From Syntrophobacterales bacterium (GTDB taxonomy: Bacteria > Desulfobacterota > Desulfobaccia > Desulfobaccales > 0-14-0-80-60-11): DNA of 64,000 bases. Under the pieces are notes generated by a model, which searched no databases, had not been told where the DNA came from, and saw only the letters and a program-made list of their open reading frames with translations. The translations under genes were made by a program, and so were the position numbers. Positions 44,756-53,865 of this stretch are shown one piece after another; the first letter of the stretch is position 1, and every line of letters starts with the position of its first letter. The stretch is from the NCBI GenBank assembly GCA_023229795.1, contig JALNYP010000001.1:62001-126000 (forward strand), written 5' to 3'.

Positions 44756-45589
44756 TTACGCCTCGATGGGTTTGAGGATCAAGACCAGGCCCATTACTAC
44801 GAATACCATGGTATCGGCGGCGGGACCCCAGTACCTGCCGGTGATGGACATGACCATTCCCAGGGCGAAGGCTGCCACAAAAGTGCCCCGGATGCTGCCC
44901 AACCCTCCCACCACCACCACCGCAAAGCAGATCAGCAGAACCTGGAAGCCCATATAGGGATTTACTGCGGTGATCGGGGCGTAGAGGACGCCTCCCAATG
45001 CCGCCAGGCAGCTTCCCAGGGTAAAGGCCACGGCAAAATATTTATCCACGCTGATTCCCAGGCTGGCCACCGCCTCCTTGTCCTCCAGGCCGGCGACGAT
45101 GATTTTCCCCACCACCGTGCGGCTGAAGAAAACTTCCAACCCGGCAAAGATCAGCAACGCCACCAGGATGATGATGAGCCGGTAAACCGGCAGATCTACT
45201 CCCAGAATGGCCACTGAGGCGCCGACGGGGTCGGATAGCGGAATGGGGACGGCCCCCCAGATCCACTTGATGGCGTCAACGCCGATGAGCAGGACCGCAT
45301 AGGTGGCAATGATGGCATAATCCACGGATTGCCCATAGAGCCTGCGAATGACGTAGCGCTCGATCAGGTAGGAGACCGGGATGACGGCAATTACCGCGAT
45401 CAGGCCCGAGAGGAAAAATCCCAGGCCCAATTTTTGCAGAGTGGTGACCAGGATATAAGCCCCCAGCGTATAGACCAGGGCATGCGCGAAATTGACGATC
45501 CGCATGGTCCCGAAGGTCAGGGACAGCCCGATGGCAATAATGTAGAGTATGGCCCCGACGGTCAGTCCATAAGCCAGTGTGCTGATCAT
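44756..45589 (-). CDS. livH: Branched-chain amino-acid-type ABC permease, LivH family
   Basis: A 277-residue membrane permease with eight or so hydrophobic helices and the LivH signature GLSLTFGTMRIVNFAHALVYTLGAY near the N terminus. Last gene of an ABC importer cluster (binding protein, LivG, LivF, LivM, LivH). It overlaps livM by 4 bp. The substrate may be an amide or urea-type compound rather than amino acids, given the hydrolase upstream. Confidence 0.9.
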   Translation of the reverse strand: MISTLAYGLTVGAILYIIAIGLSLTFGTMRIVNFAHALVYTLGAYILVTTLQKLGLGFFLSGLIAVIAVIPVSYLIERYVIRRLYGQSVDYAIIATYAVLLIGVDAIKWIWGAVPIPLSDPVGASVAILGVDLPVYRLIIILVALLIFAGLEVFFSRTVVGKIIVAGLEDKEAVASLGISVDKYFAVAFTLGSCLAALGGVLYAPITAVNPYMGFQVLLICFAVVVVGGLGSIRGTFVAAFALGMVMSITGRYWGPAADTMVFVVMGLVLILKPIEA

Positions 45590-46599
45590 CGGCTGTTCTC
45601 CGAGCGCGGCTCCGATTCCGCAGCAGCCGGCTGGTCATAACGTTTGAGCCGGGCCACGAGATAGCCCCACACCCCGGTTCTAAACTTGAACACCAACAGC
45701 AGGAGGACTACCCCCAGGAACATCTCCCAGCGCTGGATGTAGTTGGGCAGATAATTGCTGATCAGCTTGTAGCACACCCCTCCGACCAAGGCTCCATAGA
45801 CACTCCCGGCGCCGCCGATGAGGCTGGCAAAAATGACCTCGACACTCCGCAAGGGGTCGATGAAGCTGGTGGTGACATAGCTGTAGTTGAGAATAAACAG
45901 GGCGCCGGCCAAAGCAGACAGGCTGGTCGAGACCACAAAAGCCGCCATCTTGACCGCGAAGGTGTTATAGCCCAAAAATTTCACCCGGTTTTCGTTCTCC
46001 TTGATACCCCGCAAGAGAATGCCGAAGAGGGAGTTGGTCAGCCTCCGGAGGAAAAATATTACCAGGATAAGGCACAGCAGGGCGAACCAGAAGACAGTCA
46101 TTTTCTTAGAGAAGTCGAAGATCCATATCTGTTTAAAGTATGTTGACATGCCATCTTCGCCGCCGGTCCACTTTGAAAAGGCGACCAGCGCCAGGAAAAA
46201 CCCCACCTGATTGAAGGCCAGATTAATGAGCGCAAAACAGGCGCCGGTGGTGCGCACGATAATGGGCCCCAAGATCAGCCCCACCGCCGCGCCCGAGCCT
46301 ACGGCCACCAGCAGCCCCAGAAAGGGATTTCCCGACAGGTGCTCCCCGGATAAGGCCAGGGCATACGCCCCTACTCCCAGATACAGCATGTGGCCGAACG
46401 ACAGCCTGCCCATGTAGCCGTACAGCAGATCGTAGGCCAGCACGAAGATGCAGAAGATCATGAAATCGATGGTGCGGTCCACGGAGATCAGCGCGGCCAG
46501 CACCAGAAAGAGCGCGGCGATGACCAGCAGATCAAATTTCCGGAGAAATTCGAGGCTGGAAATGAGCAGAGATTTTTCGCCAGTCGGGGTTAAACTCAT
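45586..46599 (-). CDS. livM: Branched-chain amino-acid-type ABC permease, LivM family
   Basis: A 337-residue permease with about nine hydrophobic helices, the conserved LSFGHMLYLGVGAYAL and the LivM cytoplasmic loop (GILLRGIKENENRVKFLGYN). It is followed by livH with a 4-bp overlap and preceded by livF by 12 bp. Confidence 0.9.
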   Translation of the reverse strand: MSLTPTGEKSLLISSLEFLRKFDLLVIAALFLVLAALISVDRTIDFMIFCIFVLAYDLLYGYMGRLSFGHMLYLGVGAYALALSGEHLSGNPFLGLLVAVGSGAAVGLILGPIIVRTTGACFALINLAFNQVGFFLALVAFSKWTGGEDGMSTYFKQIWIFDFSKKMTVFWFALLCLILVIFFLRRLTNSLFGILLRGIKENENRVKFLGYNTFAVKMAAFVVSTSLSALAGALFILNYSYVTTSFIDPLRSVEVIFASLIGGAGSVYGALVGGVCYKLISNYLPNYIQRWEMFLGVVLLLLVFKFRTGVWGYLVARLKRYDQPAAAESEPRSENSR

Positions 46600-46611
46600 G
46601 GTCGGGATCCG

Positions 46612-47304
46612 CTATAAATAAGTCTCCAGATAAGCTTGATTCTGCATATCGGCCGGCTCGGAAAGTTCGGCGGGTATGTGCCCTTCCTTCATGCAATAAA
46701 TTCGGTCCGCCAAGCGGGAAACAACGGAAAGATTCTGTTCCACAATGACCATGGTCACTTCGCCCCGCATCAGTTCGAGGGCTTTCAAGACTTCTTCGAT
46801 GGTGCCCGCGGCCAGACCTTCGGTAGGCTCATCAATGAGGAGCAGGCGCGGGGAGCCCACCACGGCCCGGCCGATGAGCAGCAGCTGCCTTTGACCTCCG
46901 GAAAGTCCGCCGGCCTTGCTTTCCAGGAACCTGGTGATCTTCGGGTAGATCTGGACCACGCGGTCCACGGCCTCGCTGAGCTTGACGCCGGCGGCATAAG
47001 CGGCCAGTTCGATGTTCTCTCTGACCGTGAGTTTAGTGAACACCCGCTTATCCTGAAACACGTACCTGATCCCCAGGCGAGCTACCTTATCCGCGGGCCG
47101 GCCGGCTATTTCCTCTCCAGCAAATTGAATACTGCCGCGGCCAGGACTGAGAAACCCCGCAATAGTCTTCAACATGGTGGTCTTGCCGGCCCCGTTGCGG
47201 CCCACGATAAAGACGACCTCACCTTGCCGGGCGTGCAGGGAGACCTCGGAGAGCACCCGGGCCCGTCCGTAAAATACATCGATCCGGTCCACCGCCAACA
47301 ACAT
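46612..47304 (-). CDS. livF: ABC transporter ATP-binding protein, LivF family
   Basis: A 230-residue ATPase: Walker A GRNGAGKTT, signature LSGGQRQLL, Walker B LLLIDEPTEGL, and VEQN with Asn after the Gln. From ATG 47304 the N terminus is MLLAVDRIDVFYGRARVL, standard LivF; the frame is open upstream but overlaps livG. Its start follows directly on the livG TAG (47308-47306). Confidence 0.92.
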   Translation of the reverse strand: MLLAVDRIDVFYGRARVLSEVSLHARQGEVVFIVGRNGAGKTTMLKTIAGFLSPGRGSIQFAGEEIAGRPADKVARLGIRYVFQDKRVFTKLTVRENIELAAYAAGVKLSEAVDRVVQIYPKITRFLESKAGGLSGGQRQLLLIGRAVVGSPRLLLIDEPTEGLAAGTIEEVLKALELMRGEVTMVIVEQNLSVVSRLADRIYCMKEGHIPAELSEPADMQNQAYLETYL

Positions 47305-47305
47305 G

Positions 47306-48097
47306 CTAGGCTCCCTGAGGCGGGTCCGGGGGCCGGCAAGTGACGTCGCCCCAATAAACCCGCCGTACCGTCTCGTCGCACAGAACTGAGTCGGGCAAAC
47401 CATCGGCAATCAACCGGCCCTCGTGCATGACGCTCAGGCGCGTCACCAGGCCCAGGATGCGGGTAATCTTATGTTCGATGATCACCAGAGTGAACTCGTC
47501 TTTTAACCGGTGGATCAATTCGAGGACATCGGTAATCTCCACCTCGCTCAGGCCGGCAAAAGGTTCATCCAGCAACAGCACCTGGGGTCTGAGGGCCAGG
47601 GCCATGGCGATTTCGAGTTTACGCTTATCCCCATAGGAAAGTTCGGAGGTGGGCAGATTCATCTTCCCGGCAATCCCCGCTCTCTTGAGGGCTGATCTGC
47701 ACTCATCAACCACCCGGGGAGAATGGGGATTGCCCAGGAGGCGCCACAGCAATCCCTTGGTTTCGGGCTGGGAGTGAACCACCGCCATGACGAGATTGTC
47801 GAGGACGGGCAAAGAGTCAAAGACCGAGACCAATTGAAAGGTGCGAATCAATCCGAGGGCCACCCGCTGATGGGCGCCCTGGTTGGTGATATCCGCGCCG
47901 AGGTAAGTAATGCTGCCTTCCGAAGGCGGGAACAGGCCGGTGAGGAGATTGAAAAAAGTTGACTTGCCCGCGCCGTTAGGTCCGATAATGCCCGCCACTT
48001 CCCCTTTTCGAAGTTGATAATCCACGCCGTCCACCGCGGTGAAGTCGCCGAAACGTTTGCTGAGACCGCGGCTTTGGAGAATGACTTCTTCTGACAT
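47306..48097 (-). CDS. livG: ABC transporter ATP-binding protein, LivG family
   Basis: A 263-residue ATPase with Walker A GPNGAGKST, signature LSYGDKRKLE (normal for LivG), Walker B VLLLDEPFAGL and EHKI switch region. Lies 134 bp after the binding-protein gene, with a strong hairpin in the gap that should lower its expression relative to the binding protein. Confidence 0.92.
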   Translation of the reverse strand: MSEEVILQSRGLSKRFGDFTAVDGVDYQLRKGEVAGIIGPNGAGKSTFFNLLTGLFPPSEGSITYLGADITNQGAHQRVALGLIRTFQLVSVFDSLPVLDNLVMAVVHSQPETKGLLWRLLGNPHSPRVVDECRSALKRAGIAGKMNLPTSELSYGDKRKLEIAMALALRPQVLLLDEPFAGLSEVEITDVLELIHRLKDEFTLVIIEHKITRILGLVTRLSVMHEGRLIADGLPDSVLCDETVRRVYWGDVTCRPPDPPQGA

Positions 48098-48146
48098 CCG
48101 GGGTTCCTTTATCGGGCGCCGGCGACGGCGCGTTGGGCAAGGGAGT

Positions 48147-48178
48147 GGTCAGGATAGAACCCTTAAGCCCTATCCTGA
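48147..48178 (-). terminator. Attenuating hairpin between binding-protein gene and livG
   Basis: GTCAGGATAG/CTATCCTGAC, a perfect 10-bp stem with a 12-nt loop. There is no T-run, so it is more likely an RNA-stability or partial-termination element, common after solute-binding-protein genes. Confidence 0.6.
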
Positions 48179-48231
48179 CCTCGGGAGAGATTAAATATCA
48201 ACGACTCGTGCAACCCATGGCCGGGGGAAAT

Positions 48232-49497
48232 TTAGTATCCCAGCGATTTTAAAGACGGCAGATAATCTTCACCGGTATAGGCGCCGATAACCTTCACCAG
48301 ATCCCACTTGGGATCTTTGCGTTCCGCCGCGCCTTTGCCCACCACCACAAAGGCATTGTATTTGAAAATCGGTTGGTGATCCTCCCGCCAGGTCCCTTGG
48401 CCCTTCATCGATTCGAAGGTGGGATTGGCCATAATGGCCTTGGCGACGGCCAAGCCTTCATTGCTCTGGGCGATGGAGAGACCGCGCAGGGCCTCCTTGG
48501 TGCCGATGTAAGCCATAGCCGAATACGGATCAGGCGGATAGCCGTACGCCTTGGTGAACTTGTCGGAAAAAGCCTTGGCCTGGTTGACGATGGCTTGGTC
48601 CGCAAAGCCGCTCAAATTATAATACCAACTCATGAGGGAGTAGACGCCTTCCAGGGCCTCAGGCGGCACGCCGCTGCCGAAGACATTGGTCATCCAGTCG
48701 AACCAGATCTTGCTCTTCTTCTTCAACCCGGTCTCGGAAGCTTGCTTGAGCACGTTGATGGCGTCGGTGCCCCAGTGGGCCAACATGACGATCTCAGGTT
48801 TCATTTCCATGATTTTCGTCATATACGGGGTGAAATCGCTGGTCCCCACCGGTGACTCCAGATACTCGACTTTGATCCCCATTTTGTCGAAGGCATCCTT
48901 GGCGCCGCGCCACTGATCCTGCCCGAACGCATAGGCGGGGCCGAAGAAGACGATTTTCTTCAATCCCAACTTGTTCACGATATAAGAAGCCCCGGCATAG
49001 CCGATGGAATAGGCGCAGCCATGCACGGCAAAGGTGGTGGGCGCCAACTCCGCTTTCTCGAACATCTTCAGGGCTACCACATTCACGGGGAAATAGCCGA
49101 TGGGATGCTTTTTGACTTCTTTATTGAGCGCGGCGCTGATGGGAGCAAAGGTCTGCCCGACGACCACATCGACCTTGTCTTCATCGACCAGCTCGCGGAA
49201 ACGGCGAATGGCCACGTCCGGCTTGGTCTCATCGTCTTTGGTGACGTACTTGACAGGGACCTTTTTGCCGCCCCAATCCAGGCCGCCGGCCGCGTTAATC
49301 TCATCGATGGCCAACTTGGAGCCATCCAACTGCACCGGGCCCACCGGGGAGGCGGCTCCGGTCAGGCCATAGATCAGGCCCACTTTGACTTCTTTGGGCG
49401 GCGCCGCGGCCATGGCCGCAACCCCGAGGGTAAATAACAGGCAAATCACCGCAGCCACCACTATTAAAGCCGTCTTGCCAGATGTACGCACCTGCAT
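48232..49497 (-). CDS. Periplasmic amino-acid/amide-type substrate-binding protein
   Basis: A 421-residue Peripla_BP_6-type protein with a signal peptide (hydrophobic core about 9-29) and the family start VKVGLIYGLTGAASPVG, followed by the two-lobe fold (VDVVVGQTFAPISAALN). The group includes LivJ and UrtA/amide-binding proteins. The substrate is not predictable by eye; the cluster includes an amidase-like hydrolase. Confidence 0.88.
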   Translation of the reverse strand: MQVRTSGKTALIVVAAVICLLFTLGVAAMAAAPPKEVKVGLIYGLTGAASPVGPVQLDGSKLAIDEINAAGGLDWGGKKVPVKYVTKDDETKPDVAIRRFRELVDEDKVDVVVGQTFAPISAALNKEVKKHPIGYFPVNVVALKMFEKAELAPTTFAVHGCAYSIGYAGASYIVNKLGLKKIVFFGPAYAFGQDQWRGAKDAFDKMGIKVEYLESPVGTSDFTPYMTKIMEMKPEIVMLAHWGTDAINVLKQASETGLKKKSKIWFDWMTNVFGSGVPPEALEGVYSLMSWYYNLSGFADQAIVNQAKAFSDKFTKAYGYPPDPYSAMAYIGTKEALRGLSIAQSNEGLAVAKAIMANPTFESMKGQGTWREDHQPIFKYNAFVVVGKGAAERKDPKWDLVKVIGAYTGEDYLPSLKSLGY

Positions 49498-49553
49498 GAT
49501 GGAGCCCTCCTGATTTTTGCTGACTGAGATTTTCTGGTGATTAGAGGAGTTGC

Positions 49554-50186
49554 CTAACTAAGCGCCGCCAGGAACTCCTTACTCGTCATGACGGTGCCGA
49601 TCCGGGGAAAGATCACCTCTTCGGCATAGAGCTGCTCCCGGTCGGTATCCGTGGCGGTGCAATCCTTAAGCACGATCACCCGATAGCCCAAGTCGTAGGC
49701 GGACCGGGCCGAAGATTCCACGCACCAGTTGGTATGGAACCCGGTGAACGCCACATACTCGATCTCATTGGCGCGCAGCAGGTAGTTGAGGGCGGTGGAG
49801 TGAAAGGCATCCAGGGTCAGCTTGCCGCGCACCAGGATATCTCCGGCATGCGGCTTCAGGGGCTCGATGATCTCCGGGCCCGGGGTCCCTTCCAACCAGG
49901 CGCCGGTGCCCCAGTCGGCTTTCATCTCCATTTCTATGCCGCGCAGGCCTGCGGTGCCCGGTCCTCCCGGCTTCAATTCCGGAAAGCCGTGCTTAAAAGC
50001 CTGAAAGGGGACATAGATGATCTTCACCTTACCGCGGGCGCTATCCAACAGGGTCTTCAAGTTATTAATAACGCCCCGTTTGGCTAGCTGGTCGGCAATG
50101 AACTGATACATCGTGCCCCCGGGACTGAGAAAATCGTTTTGGGGCTCAATGAGCACAATGGCGGTTTTGTCGGCCGGCAACTTCAT
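49554..50186 (-). CDS. Isochorismatase-family cysteine hydrolase
   Basis: A 210-residue hydrolase from ATG 50186 (AAGGAG upstream). The catalytic triad is visible: Asp in PQNDF, Lys in VRGKLTLDAF and Cys in FHTNWCVESSA. These enzymes cleave amides such as nicotinamide, N-carbamoyl compounds or biuret. Gene order next to a LivJ/UrtA-type importer and GntR regulator suggests it uses the imported compound. Exact substrate unknown. Confidence 0.86.
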   Translation of the reverse strand: MKLPADKTAIVLIEPQNDFLSPGGTMYQFIADQLAKRGVINNLKTLLDSARGKVKIIYVPFQAFKHGFPELKPGGPGTAGLRGIEMEMKADWGTGAWLEGTPGPEIIEPLKPHAGDILVRGKLTLDAFHSTALNYLLRANEIEYVAFTGFHTNWCVESSARSAYDLGYRVIVLKDCTATDTDREQLYAEEVIFPRIGTVMTSKEFLAALS

Positions 50187-50250
50187 GTCTTTCTCCTTCT
50201 GCACAGATTAATGGGTATAAAAATCGGGTAGCTGAGCGGGACCCTCAGAG

Positions 50251-50919
50251 TCACCGCCCCCCGAGCTGCTTCCAGCGGCCTGCGTCCACATCTTCCCGAA
50301 TCTGGGCCATCATATACTGATTATGCCTGCGGAAGGCCTCTTCAGCCTTTTCCGGGTCGCGGCCTCGCAGGGCCTGGAGGAGTTCCGCGTGTTGGTCAAT
50401 GAGCTTCGAGAAATCGGGCTGCATATGCAGAGTTAAGGGGCGCATCTTGTTTTTGATGGTCTCGAGAAGTTCCCTGAGCCACTCGTTGCCGCAGGCATCA
50501 TAGACCGCGGCATGGAATTCAAAGTCCAGCTTGGAGTAAGCCAGATAATCCTGGTTCTCGATCACCTCCCGCTGCCTTTGGATGCATTGGGCCATGTTCT
50601 CGAGCGAGCTGTCGTCCATGCGGGTGGCCGCCAGCCGGGCCGCCATGCCCTCCAGCACCTCCCTGACCGCATACAGGTCCAGGGCCTGCGCCGCGGTGAG
50701 AGATGACATGAACACACCGCGGTTGGGAATATTCTCGACGAGGCCCTCCTGCTCCAAACGCCTCACAGCTTCCCAGACCGGGGTACGGCTCACATCGAGT
50801 TCTCTGGCGATGCTTTCGATGTTCAGGCGGGCTCCCGGTTGGAACCGGTGATCAGCAATCATCTCTTTTAAGACGGCATAGATCTGATGGCTGAGTTTTT
50901 CGCGTTGCAGTTTAGCCAC
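50251..50919 (-). CDS. GntR-family regulator with FCD domain
   Basis: A 222-residue regulator: winged helix-turn-helix at 9-75 (IESIARELDVSRTPVWEAVRRLE) and an FCD (FadR C-terminal) ligand domain. Start is GTG 50919 with GGAGG 5-6 bp upstream; a nearby ATG at 50923 is out of frame. It is the first gene of the hydrolase/importer run. It probably controls that operon in response to the transported compound. An excellent promoter lies just upstream (50939-50967). Confidence 0.92.
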   Translation of the reverse strand: MAKLQREKLSHQIYAVLKEMIADHRFQPGARLNIESIARELDVSRTPVWEAVRRLEQEGLVENIPNRGVFMSSLTAAQALDLYAVREVLEGMAARLAATRMDDSSLENMAQCIQRQREVIENQDYLAYSKLDFEFHAAVYDACGNEWLRELLETIKNKMRPLTLHMQPDFSKLIDQHAELLQALRGRDPEKAEEAFRRHNQYMMAQIREDVDAGRWKQLGGR

Positions 50920-50938
50920 TCATTCCTCCCCTGCCTCC

Positions 50939-50967
50939 ATCCTAAGAATCGAAGCATGAATTGTCAA
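50939..50967 (-). promoter_or_regulatory. Sigma70-type promoter of the GntR-ABC operon
   Basis: On the minus strand TTGACA (complement of 50962-50967), 17-bp spacer, TAGGAT (50939-50944). Ideal -35 and good -10, 20 bp before the GTG start, so the leader is very short. AT-rich sequence upstream (about 50970-51010) could hold the regulator's site. Confidence 0.78.
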
Positions 50968-51105
50968 GCACTTTTTTCATATTTCATTAAATATAAATCA
51001 TGAAGAATTCCAGCATGAGATGATATTCGGAGTCTAGGCAAACATCCGACCTGTTGGCCTGAACTTCAAACCCGGATCAGTGAATAGAACGCCCGGGGCA
51101 TGGAC

Positions 51106-51140
51106 AAAAAGAGAGACCCGGCTCGGTCAGCCAGGTCTCT
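51106..51140 (-). terminator. Intrinsic terminator after fabD
   Basis: AGAGACC/GGTCTCT (51112-51118, 51134-51140) with U5 on the minus strand (complement of 51106-51110), 63 bp after the fabD stop. Confidence 0.75.
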
Positions 51141-51202
51141 GGTCCTTAAGATAATGTCAAGGCTCGGTTAATTCTTCAATCTCGGGCGCCGGTCAAATAG
51201 GA

Positions 51203-52144
51203 TTATACCCGCACTGCGGCCAGGAATTTCTCCAAGCTATCCAGGTTTTCCACGTTGTAGAAGCTCTCGGCGGGCTCCTCCGGCAGGATCTTGCGCACCA
51301 GCCCTTTGAGGACATTCTTGGGGCCCACTTCCACCCAGGTGTCGATGCCCGCGGCCTGGAGATTGACGATGAGTTCGGTCCAGCGCACCGGGGAGGTGAG
51401 CTGCCGGCCCATGGCCTGGCGCAGGGTGTCCGGATTGGTCTCCGGGGCCGCGGTGGCGTTGAGGTAGATGGGGGTGGTCGGCGCCTTGAAGTTCAGAGTG
51501 TTCGTGAAGGTCTCAAAATCCAGAGTGGCGCCCTCCATCAGCGGCGAATGCCAGGCCCCGGAGACCTTTAAGGGGATGACCTTGGCGCCTTCGGCTTTGG
51601 CCAGATTTCCCGCCCTGGCTACCAGTTCCGGGGTGCCGGAAACTACCGTCTGCACCGGGGTATTGAAGTTGGCCAGGCCGATGGGGCCTGCTTTGGTCAA
51701 GGGGTGGACCAGCCCCTTCAGTTTCTCCGGGGTCAGCCCGATAATCGCCGCCATGGCGCCGGGGTATTTTTCCGCCTCCCGGTGCATGAGCCGGCCGCGT
51801 TCGGCCACCGCGGCCACGGTGTCGGCGGCGCTCAGCACCCCCGCGGCAAACAGGGCGCTATACTCCCCCAGGCTGTGGCCGCATACCGCCTGAGGCCGCA
51901 CCCCGGCCTCAACCAGGGCCTGGTACAGGCAGAGATTGACCGTGGTGACCGCGGGCTGGAGGTTTACCGTCAGGGTGAGTTCCTCCATGGGGCCTTCAAA
52001 ACAGAGCCGTTTCAAGGGCAGGCCGGTGGCGGCTTCCGCCAGATCGAACAGTCTTCGGGCCGCGGAGTCGGCCTCAAAGAGATCCTGCCCCATACCTACG
52101 TATTGAGAGCCCTGCCCGGGAAACAAAAAAGCCGTACGAGACAT
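51203..52144 (-). CDS. fabD: Malonyl-CoA:ACP transacylase
   Basis: A 313-residue FabD. The nucleophile Ser91 is in GHSLGE, the catalytic His lies in AWHSPLM, and the N terminus FLFPGQGSQYVGMG is canonical. It loads malonyl onto acyl carrier protein for fatty acid synthesis. No other fab gene is adjacent; the thi cluster lies upstream on the same strand with a 178-bp gap. It ends at an intrinsic terminator. Confidence 0.96.
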   Translation of the reverse strand: MSRTAFLFPGQGSQYVGMGQDLFEADSAARRLFDLAEAATGLPLKRLCFEGPMEELTLTVNLQPAVTTVNLCLYQALVEAGVRPQAVCGHSLGEYSALFAAGVLSAADTVAAVAERGRLMHREAEKYPGAMAAIIGLTPEKLKGLVHPLTKAGPIGLANFNTPVQTVVSGTPELVARAGNLAKAEGAKVIPLKVSGAWHSPLMEGATLDFETFTNTLNFKAPTTPIYLNATAAPETNPDTLRQAMGRQLTSPVRWTELIVNLQAAGIDTWVEVGPKNVLKGLVRKILPEEPAESFYNVENLDSLEKFLAAVRV

Positions 52145-52290
52145 ATGTTACCTCAATGATTGAAAGGATTTATTGAACCAGGGACTTATAAGCCCCCGGC
52201 ATTATGCCAATCTTCTTGCCCTCAAAAAAATTAATTTATCCCAGATGGGCAGATGCGCCAAGGGTAAAGTGGGGTAAGATAGATGTCGGT

Positions 52291-52318
52291 AGGGGCGAGC
52301 CGATGGCTCGCCCCTACC
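52291..52318. repeat. CGCCCC-type intergenic hairpin copy
   Basis: TAGGGGCGAGCCgatGGCTCGCCCCTA is a near-perfect palindrome with the same CGCCCCTAC end as the copies near 328 and 10207. It sits in the thiE-fabD gap (52145-52322), which otherwise shows nothing. Confidence 0.6.
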
Positions 52319-52322
52319 TGTA

Positions 52323-52937
52323 TTATTGATCAACCGGCCGGAACAGCCTCTGGAACTTTTCAATCTCCGGGCGCACCTCTGCCTTGGTCACCACCGCGGA
52401 GATGGCGCACACCCCATCGGCGCCGGCGGCGATAACCTCCGGGGCGTTGGCCAGGGTGATGCCGCCGATGGCAATCAGCGGGAGGTCCACGTATCGGCGA
52501 ATTTCAGCCAGGAGCGCCACCCCGGCGGGCGCGCCGGCGTCAGCCTTGGTAATGGTGCTGAAAATGGGCGACACGCCCAGGTAATCCGCGCCCATCGCCT
52601 GGGCCGCCAGGGCCTCCGCCAGGTTGTGCACCGTGAGGCCGATGATCTTATCCGGCCCCAGCCGACGGCGCGCCTCCAAGAAGTGCAGGTCCTCCTGGCC
52701 CAGGTGGACGCCGTCGGCCCCCACCTCCAGGGCCAGATCCACCCGGTCGTTAATCAAAAAACGGGTGCCGCGGCAGAGTTCCCGCAATTGCCGGGCCTCA
52801 GCCGCCAGGTCCCGGGAGCGGCCCTGCTTTTGCCGGTATTGCACCACCCGGACCCCCGCGGCCATCGCCGCGGCCACGTCGCAAAGGTTTCCGGCCCGGC
52901 TAAGGCTCGCATCGGTGATGAAATAGTAGCCCCTCAT
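52323..52937 (-). CDS. thiE: Thiamine-phosphate synthase (copy 1)
   Basis: A 204-residue TIM-barrel enzyme that joins HMP-PP and thiazole phosphate. Motifs: VQYRQK, FLINDRVDLALEVGADGVHLGQ, the pyrimidine-binding GVSPIFSTITK and AIGGI. It overlaps thiM by 4 bp. A second, full ThiE is encoded at 53866-54507; both keep the key residues, so redundancy or TenI-like specialisation are both possible. Confidence 0.93.
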   Translation of the reverse strand: MRGYYFITDASLSRAGNLCDVAAAMAAGVRVVQYRQKQGRSRDLAAEARQLRELCRGTRFLINDRVDLALEVGADGVHLGQEDLHFLEARRRLGPDKIIGLTVHNLAEALAAQAMGADYLGVSPIFSTITKADAGAPAGVALLAEIRRYVDLPLIAIGGITLANAPEVIAAGADGVCAISAVVTKAEVRPEIEKFQRLFRPVDQ

Positions 52938-53737
52938 GCCTCCACTCGCTGCAGGCGGTCCAGGGTAGGTTCATCCAGCCCTGCCAGGCAGTCGAAGAGC
53001 CTGGCTTTGAAGGTGCCCGGCCCCGGCGAGCCCTGGGCGGCCAGCTCGCCGGCCACCCCGAAACAGACCAGGGCGGCGGTAGCAGCCAGGGTCAAATCCG
53101 GCTCCACTGCGACGAAAGCCCCAATCACCGACGTCGCCATGCAGCCGGTGCCCACCAGTTGGCCCAGCAAGGGGTGGCCGTTTTTCACCCTAAACAGGCG
53201 CCGGCCGTCGCTCACCAGGTCTTCCGGGCCGGTGATGGCCACGGTGCCTCGCTGTCTTGCGGCCAGGCTGCGGGCCACCTCGTTGAGGTCCAGGTCCACC
53301 CGGGTGGCATCCACCCCCCGGGTGTGCACCGCCGCGCCGCTGAGGCGGGCCACTTCCGAGGCATTGCCTTTGATGAGGTCGATGCGCACCTGCTCCAGCA
53401 GTTCAAGGCTTTTCAGATTCCGCAGTTGGGTGGCTCCGACCCCGCAGGCGTCGAGGATCACCGGGATGCCCTTGGCATTGGCGGCTCGCGCCGCGATCTT
53501 CATGGCCTCGACGAACTCCACCGTCAGGGTGCCGATATTCAATACCAGGGCCGAGGCAAGACTGGTCATCTCCGCCACTTCCTCTTGGGCGTGGGCCATG
53601 ACCGGGGAGGCCCCCAGAAGCTTGACCACCGCGGCGCAGTCATAAATGGTCACCCAGTTGGTCAGGTGGTGAACCACCGGGCTTTGGGTCCGGACCCTTT
53701 CCAGCAGGGTAAAAGCTTTCAGCTTGATGGTGGGCAT
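52934..53737 (-). CDS. thiM: Hydroxyethylthiazole kinase
   Basis: A 267-residue ThiM that phosphorylates salvaged thiazole. Conserved HHLTNWV, LDACGVGAT, and the catalytic Cys in GTGCMAT are visible. Start overlaps thiE copy 1 by 4 bp on its downstream side. It adds salvage to an otherwise de novo thiazole cluster. Confidence 0.94.
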   Translation of the reverse strand: MPTIKLKAFTLLERVRTQSPVVHHLTNWVTIYDCAAVVKLLGASPVMAHAQEEVAEMTSLASALVLNIGTLTVEFVEAMKIAARAANAKGIPVILDACGVGATQLRNLKSLELLEQVRIDLIKGNASEVARLSGAAVHTRGVDATRVDLDLNEVARSLAARQRGTVAITGPEDLVSDGRRLFRVKNGHPLLGQLVGTGCMATSVIGAFVAVEPDLTLAATAALVCFGVAGELAAQGSPGPGTFKARLFDCLAGLDEPTLDRLQRVEA

Positions 53738-53865
53738 GAACCGATCCTGTAGAATTTCTTTTCGCTAGATAGTCTATGTTCCTGCCGGGCAAAAGCAAAT
53801 GTGCCTGAGGAAGGAGGAACCCTGGGGGGAGTGGCTCGTCCGGCCGAATTTTTCGTCAGGATTCG

